In this document: one piece after another, positions 60,247 through 64,000 of the stretch | How positions within the stretch are numbered: the first letter of the stretch is position 1 | How the letters are laid out: every line of letters begins with the position of its first letter | Source of the DNA: Gillisella vitis | Lineage (GTDB): Bacteria; Pseudomonadota; Alphaproteobacteria; Rhizobiales; Rhizobiaceae | Direction of reading: 5' to 3' | DNA: 64,000 nt | Assembly: GCF_001541345.2 (NCBI RefSeq) | Contig: NZ_LMVL02000001.1 | Span: 930,001-994,000 of the forward strand | The notes under the pieces: generated by a model | Database searches by the model: none | The model's input: only the letters and a program-made list of their open reading frames with translations | Told to the model about the DNA's origin: nothing | Position numbers and translations under genes: made by a program

Positions 60247-61407
60247 TCAGCAAGGCCCTGCAGCGAAAGGATTTCCCATCAGGATCGAGGCGTCCACCTC
60301 CGAAATCAGCCGCTTGCCGCACAGTGCCATGCTGATATCAAGCTCCCTGGCAATGATTTCCAAAGCTCGCTGCACGCCAGCCCGTCCATCCGCACCAAGC
60401 CCGTAGAGAAAAGGCCGACCGATATAGGTCCCCTTGGCGCCCAGGGCCAAGGCCTTCAACACATCCTGGCCAGAGCGGATGCCGCCATCGATATGCACTT
60501 CAATCCGGTCTCCCACCGCCTCGACAATCGAGGCTAGCATGGAGATTGACGACGGCGCGCCATCCAGCTGGCGACCGCCATGGTTGGAGACGATAATCGC
60601 ATCCGCCCCGCTATCGGCGGCGGCGCGGGCATCGTCCGCGTCCAGAATGCCCTTGAGGATCAGTTTCCCGCCCCAGCGCTCCTTGATCCAGGCGACGTCG
60701 CTCCACGACAATTTTGGATCGAACTGTTCCGCAGTCCAGGCCGAAAGCGAAGACAGGCTGGAGACGTTTTTGGCATGGCCGACGATATTGCCGAAATGAC
60801 GCCGCCGTGTATTGGCCATGCCGATGCACCATTGCGGCTTGGTCGCCATCTGCCAGATGTGTTTCGGTGTGAATTTTGGGGGTGCCGACAGGCCGTTGCG
60901 CAGGTCCTTGTGGCGCTGTCCAAGGATTTGCAGATCGAGCGTCAACACCAGGGCTGAGCAATGGGCGGCCTTGGCACGGTCGATCAGGCTGTTGACGAAA
61001 TCGCGGTCCTTCATCACGTAGAGCTGGAACCAGAAGGGGCGGCGCGTATGAAGCGCGACATCCTCAATCGAGCAAATGCTCATGGTGGACAGCGTGAATG
61101 GCACGCCGTAAGCCTCCGCTGCTTCTGCCGCGAGAATCTCTCCATCGGCATGTTGCATGCCGGTCATTCCGGTTGGAGCGAGCGCCACCGGCATGGTCAC
61201 AGGCTCACCGATCATCGTGCTTTCCAGCGAGCGCTCCGTCATATCGACCAGAACCCGCTGACGCAGCTTGATACGGGAAAAATCGCTCTCGTTGGCGTGG
61301 TAAGTGCTCTCGCTCCAGGACCCACTATCGGCATAGTCGAAGAACATTTTCGGGACACGGCGCCGTGCCCGGCGTTTCAGGTCATCGATTGTCAATGCTG
61401 TGGGCAT
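60247..61407 (-). CDS. lldD: L-lactate dehydrogenase, FMN-dependent alpha-hydroxyacid dehydrogenase
   Basis: A 386-residue FMN barrel enzyme. 'DLKRRARRRVPKMFFDYADSGSWSESTYHANESDF', 'VALAPTGMTGMQHADGEILAAEAAEAYGVPFTLSTMSICSIEDVA', 'FQLYVMKDR', 'LILKGILDADDARAAADSGADAIIVSNHGGRQLDG' (catalytic His in SNHGGRQ) and 'VHIDGGIRSGQDVLKALALGAKGTYIGRPFLYGLG' are all present. It oxidises L-lactate to pyruvate, feeding electrons to the respiratory chain or to oxygen. ATG 61407 follows AAAGGACAAGG and matches the family start. Its neighbours on the same strand are a binding-protein gene upstream (separated by a terminator) and the MHS transporter 101 nt downstream. Confidence 0.87.
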   Translation of the reverse strand: MPTALTIDDLKRRARRRVPKMFFDYADSGSWSESTYHANESDFSRIKLRQRVLVDMTERSLESTMIGEPVTMPVALAPTGMTGMQHADGEILAAEAAEAYGVPFTLSTMSICSIEDVALHTRRPFWFQLYVMKDRDFVNSLIDRAKAAHCSALVLTLDLQILGQRHKDLRNGLSAPPKFTPKHIWQMATKPQWCIGMANTRRRHFGNIVGHAKNVSSLSSLSAWTAEQFDPKLSWSDVAWIKERWGGKLILKGILDADDARAAADSGADAIIVSNHGGRQLDGAPSSISMLASIVEAVGDRIEVHIDGGIRSGQDVLKALALGAKGTYIGRPFLYGLGADGRAGVQRALEIIARELDISMALCGKRLISEVDASILMGNPFAAGPC

Positions 61408-61493
61408 GGCACCTTGTCCTTTCAAATCGGCACATCGTTTTGGACATGGTGTGCGGCCAAATTTCGGCGGTTGCAAGGGAAGAGTAGCCATTC

Positions 61494-61525
61494 CAAAAGA
61501 GGACCGCCCAGATTGCTGGACGGCC
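61494..61525 (-). terminator. Terminator of the orphan solute-binding protein gene
   Basis: On the minus strand CCGTCCAG/CTGGGCGG (plus-strand 61504-61511 and 61516-61523; one G-U pair) with a 4-nt loop, followed by TCCTCTTTTGG. It lies 28 nt after the binding-protein stop and isolates that gene from lldD. Confidence 0.65.
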
Positions 61526-61550
61526 TTTAAACTGTCTTACGCCTGTTGGT

Positions 61551-62828
61551 TCACTTCGTCGCCGTTGCCACATTGATCTTGTCGATATCGGCAGCCAGGG
61601 CGTCATAGGTTTGTTGCAGCGTCAATTCGCCGACAATCAGCTGGCTCATGCGCTGGACGATCTGCTGGTAAAGCGCCGAGCCGCCCTTTTTCTTTTCAAA
61701 GATCCGTGCTTCCTGCGGCACGTTCTTTTCGTTGTCGTTGAAGACGGCCATGGACGCTTTGGCATTGTCGTCGGTCAGCTTGTATTGCGGCTTGTCGATC
61801 TCCGCGCCCGTCAGGATCACGTAGTTTTCGGCAATCTCGCGCTGGACTTTCTCTGAGCCGAGAAATTCGATGAACTGGGCCACGGCTTCCGGGTATTTGG
61901 TGCGTTTGAAACCGGCGATGGCGGTGGCTCCCGGCATGGCGTAGCATCCGGCGGTGCCGCAGGGCGCGTTGATTGCCGTCCATTCGAAGGCGTCGCCGAT
62001 CTTCTTCTGGAACGGATTGACCATCCAGTTGCCTGCCAGATAGGTCACGACATTGCCGTTGACGAATTCGTCGCCCATGTTCTTGTATTGCGAGCCGCCA
62101 GCGGCGCCCCACATTTCCTTGGGAAAACTACCATCCTTCGTCCAGTTGTAGAGATCGGCAATATAGGTCTTGGCGGCCTCGTCAGGAAAGCTGAACTTGC
62201 CGTCCTTCACATAGGACGAGCCATAGGAAAAGGCGGCGCCGGAGAACCGATGGCCGGAACGGTCCATGGTGAAGGGGATCTGCACGCCGGTCTTTTTAGC
62301 CACCCGGGCGGAAGCCTCGACGATCTCCTTCAGCGTTGCTTTCGGGCCGGGCAGCGGCTCTTCCGCCTGCTCGAACAGTGTCTTGTTGACGAAGGGCAGG
62401 TTCAGCGTCTGCGAGGCGACATAGCCATTGATCGATTGCGGGTCGTTGACGCCGGGCAGGCGCAACTGGTTGAGGCTTTCGCCATGGAGCTTCGCGTAAC
62501 CATCTGGGTCCTTCATGTAGGGTCGCATGTCGAGAAAGAAGGGTGCCAATTGCCAATCGGTAATCTTGGCTAGATCCGGGCCTTCGCCGACAGCCAGCTG
62601 CACCGGCAATTGCTTGGCGACTGCATCATAGCCCGAGGACACGAAATTGACCTTCACGTCAGGATGAGCCGCCTCGAACTGTTTGCTCAGCGCCGCCATG
62701 TGCTCGACATAGGACTGATCGTCATCGGTGAACAGAAAGGTGATGGTCTTGGTTTCGGCAACGGCCGGATGACTGAGCGCAAGCGCCGACAAGACGATGG
62801 CACTGACGCCTGACAGAATTTTCGACAT
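61551..62828 (-). CDS. Extracellular solute-binding protein, family 1 (orphan, monocistronic)
   Basis: A 425-residue periplasmic protein with signal peptide MSKILSGVSAIVLSALALSHPAVA-ET. CUT1-type blocks are 'FTDDDQSYVEHMAALSKQFEAAHPDVKVNFVSSGYDAVAKQLPVQLAVGEGPDLAKITDW' and 'VVTYLAGNWMVNPFQKKIGDAFEWTAINAPCGTAGCYAMPGATAIAGFKRTKYPEAVAQFIEFLGS'. GGGAGGGAATC precedes ATG 62828. A terminator follows immediately and no permease or ATPase genes follow on this strand, so its membrane partners must be elsewhere, perhaps beyond the divergent gene on the right. The ligand is unknown, presumably a sugar. Confidence 0.9.
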   Translation of the reverse strand: MSKILSGVSAIVLSALALSHPAVAETKTITFLFTDDDQSYVEHMAALSKQFEAAHPDVKVNFVSSGYDAVAKQLPVQLAVGEGPDLAKITDWQLAPFFLDMRPYMKDPDGYAKLHGESLNQLRLPGVNDPQSINGYVASQTLNLPFVNKTLFEQAEEPLPGPKATLKEIVEASARVAKKTGVQIPFTMDRSGHRFSGAAFSYGSSYVKDGKFSFPDEAAKTYIADLYNWTKDGSFPKEMWGAAGGSQYKNMGDEFVNGNVVTYLAGNWMVNPFQKKIGDAFEWTAINAPCGTAGCYAMPGATAIAGFKRTKYPEAVAQFIEFLGSEKVQREIAENYVILTGAEIDKPQYKLTDDNAKASMAVFNDNEKNVPQEARIFEKKKGGSALYQQIVQRMSQLIVGELTLQQTYDALAADIDKINVATATK

Positions 62829-62842
62829 GATTCCCTCCCATA

Positions 62843-63002
62843 AAAATATTTTCATAATTGGCGCGACGATCCTCAATGTCACGCTCCTCCGCCCTCTTTT
62901 TGAGACTTGACAAACCGATCGTCAAGCTGTTTCGTTGGCGAAAATTCGGCAATCGATGATTTTTCTATCGAAATTTGACCGAATAAAAAATATTTTCATG
63001 AT
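62843..63002. promoter_or_regulatory. Two near-identical 16-bp repeats in a divergent promoter region
   Basis: AAAATATTTTCATAAT (62843-62858) and AAAATATTTTCATGAT (62987-63002) differ at one base and contain the palindrome AAAATATTTT. The first ends 15 nt before the binding-protein start, the second 17 nt before the unknown gene at 63019. Placement so close to both starts suggests a repressor that blocks both transcripts. Confidence 0.55.
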
Positions 63003-63018
63003 CGCAGGGAGGCGAGCC

Positions 63019-64000
63019 ATGAGCGATCGTTTCGAGTCAGCAGCAATAGACCCGGTTTACGAGGTGCTTACCGGGGAGACGATTACGTCCTGGCTGGTCT
63101 CGCCGCTCACTGCCAGTGTGTTTGCAGGTATTGCCGCGCCCGCCGAGGACCGCGTCGATTACCGCTTCATCAATGGTTTTGTCGATGTCGGCGATCTGCC
63201 GTGTCGCAAGGCGTTCTGGGCGACGATGGTCGGGCGCGATCTGGCGCCGGAGCGCGACTGGGAGCCTGATCACCTTAATCTGCCGGGCGCCAACAGGCGG
63301 GTGGAATTCACCCATTTCTGGCATGTTCCGACCCATGTGCGCCGTTGGTTGCGCGGCACGTTCAGGGCCGCAGCGGCGAGAAGCCTCTCACTGCGGCTGA
63401 AGACCTGTGGCGGGGTGCGGATCTGGGTGAATGGCGTGGAACAGGTTCGCTTCGAGCCGTTCCGGCGTAATTTCGAATCCATGTCGGATGTCACCCTGCA
63501 ACTGACCGAGGGCGATAATGACATTCTGGTTCACACTGAAGACCTGGCGGAACGCGACACGGTCTGGTTTGTCGAGCTTGAAGTAACGGATGCAGAGTCA
63601 ATCGCCGTGCTTTTGCCAGCGGTTCTGGATGGGGCGACGGTTACGCGGCTGGAACGGCTGATGCGCAGCGTGCGCCCGGCTCGCGATGTATTTTGTGGTC
63701 AACCGCTGGAATTGCTGTTCGATGACGCGCCGCAGACCGATGTTCCGGTTGAGATCACTGTCTACAGCCATGGCCATGAGCGTGCCGTGCTGGCAAAGGC
63801 GCAGGCGGCGCTGCGCGCTGGGGACAGAACCCTTGTCGTGCAGGAAACACTCGGTATTGCCGATGGCTATCACGGTGTGCGGCTGCGTATGGGTGAGGGT
63901 GCCAGTGTGGCGAGCCGGGTGATTGATGCTGCTTTTCTGACCCGCGTGCAGCCGGAGATTTCTCAGGATAGCCTTAGGGAGCGCAAACAGCAGGCACTTG
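63019..64000 (+). CDS. Large protein of unknown function (3' end outside window)
   Basis: An uninterrupted frame of 327 codons from ATG 63019 (GGGAGGCGAGCC upstream) to the right edge. No signal peptide or membrane segment is seen. The sequence has beta-rich stretches with aromatic residues: 'FTHFWHVPTHVRRWLRGTFRAAAA', 'LRLKTCGGVRIWVNGVEQVRFEPF', 'LTEGDNDILVHTEDLAERDTVWFVELEV', resembling jelly-roll/galactose-binding-like modules found in front of large glycoside hydrolases. I do not recognise the family with confidence. Its divergence from a sugar-binding-protein gene, with shared repeats, suggests a carbohydrate-active enzyme acting with that importer, but this is inference. Confidence 0.7.
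   Translation, partial: MSDRFESAAIDPVYEVLTGETITSWLVSPLTASVFAGIAAPAEDRVDYRFINGFVDVGDLPCRKAFWATMVGRDLAPERDWEPDHLNLPGANRRVEFTHFWHVPTHVRRWLRGTFRAAAARSLSLRLKTCGGVRIWVNGVEQVRFEPFRRNFESMSDVTLQLTEGDNDILVHTEDLAERDTVWFVELEVTDAESIAVLLPAVLDGATVTRLERLMRSVRPARDVFCGQPLELLFDDAPQTDVPVEITVYSHGHERAVLAKAQAALRAGDRTLVVQETLGIADGYHGVRLRMGEGASVASRVIDAAFLTRVQPEISQDSLRERKQQAL

Overview
The window (about 58% G+C, no rRNA, tRNA, phage or transposase genes seen) looks like a piece of a Rhizobiaceae genome of the Agrobacterium/Allorhizobium/Rhizobium type. The evidence is the many sugar ABC importers with their own hydrolases and regulators, a riboswitch-controlled second lumazine synthase (ribH2), the rhizobial soxBDAG-glxABCD-glnT gene set, and a repeated intergenic element of a kind I recall from Rhizobiaceae. 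The density of catabolic operons suggests a secondary replicon or accessory arm of a chromosome, but that is inference.

Layout. 1-4603 (minus): family-5 (Opp/Dpp type) ABC importer with kdgD, 5-dehydro-4-deoxyglucarate dehydratase, facing a GntR/FadR regulator. 5637-7016: M20 peptidase. 7096-14057: ArsR-type regulator, GH51 arabinofuranosidase and a complete ATPase-permease-permease-binding-protein importer, i.e. uptake and hydrolysis of arabino-oligosaccharides. 14103-14848 (minus): ribH2 behind an FMN riboswitch. 14899-18903: LysR regulator divergent from an amaA-amaB like pair (pipecolate/lysine catabolism). 18953-21296: hydroxyacid dehydrogenase, GlcG/HbpS-like protein and SMP-30 lactonase. 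21307-23633 (minus): GT1 glycosyltransferase and a LuxR solo that keeps all six AHL-pocket residues.

24266-37576 is a siderophore locus. Four coupled minus-strand genes (IucB-like acyltransferase, MATE exporter, Cys/Met-metabolism PLP enzyme, enterobacterial-type LysA) diverge from a single-module NRPS (C-A-T-TE) followed by an IucD-like lysine N6-hydroxylase. Further on are a FecI/RpoI-like ECF sigma factor, a GNAT protein and a FhuF-like ferric-siderophore reductase with a Fur-box-like palindrome in front of it. Together they predict an oligomeric N6-acyl-N6-hydroxylysine siderophore with its own lysine supply. The NRPS condensation domain has lost the catalytic second His of HHxxxDG, and no TonB-dependent receptor or uptake ABC is in the window. 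This is the best candidate for an undescribed system.

37695-47118: AraC regulator and an alpha-galactoside operon (binding protein, two permeases, GH36 alpha-galactosidase, ATPase, GH42 beta-galactosidase). 47279-58756: a complete N-methylglutamate pathway for methylamine, with mgdDCBA-like (sarcosine-oxidase-like) genes on the minus strand, divergent GlxA-type and XRE-cupin regulators, then mgsABC and gmaS. 58799-61407 (minus): MHS-family transporter and FMN-dependent L-lactate dehydrogenase. 61551-64000: an orphan family-1 solute-binding protein divergent from a large unrecognised gene that runs off the right edge, with a 16-bp near-identical repeat in front of each.

All assignments are from reading translations and motifs by eye; no database search was run.
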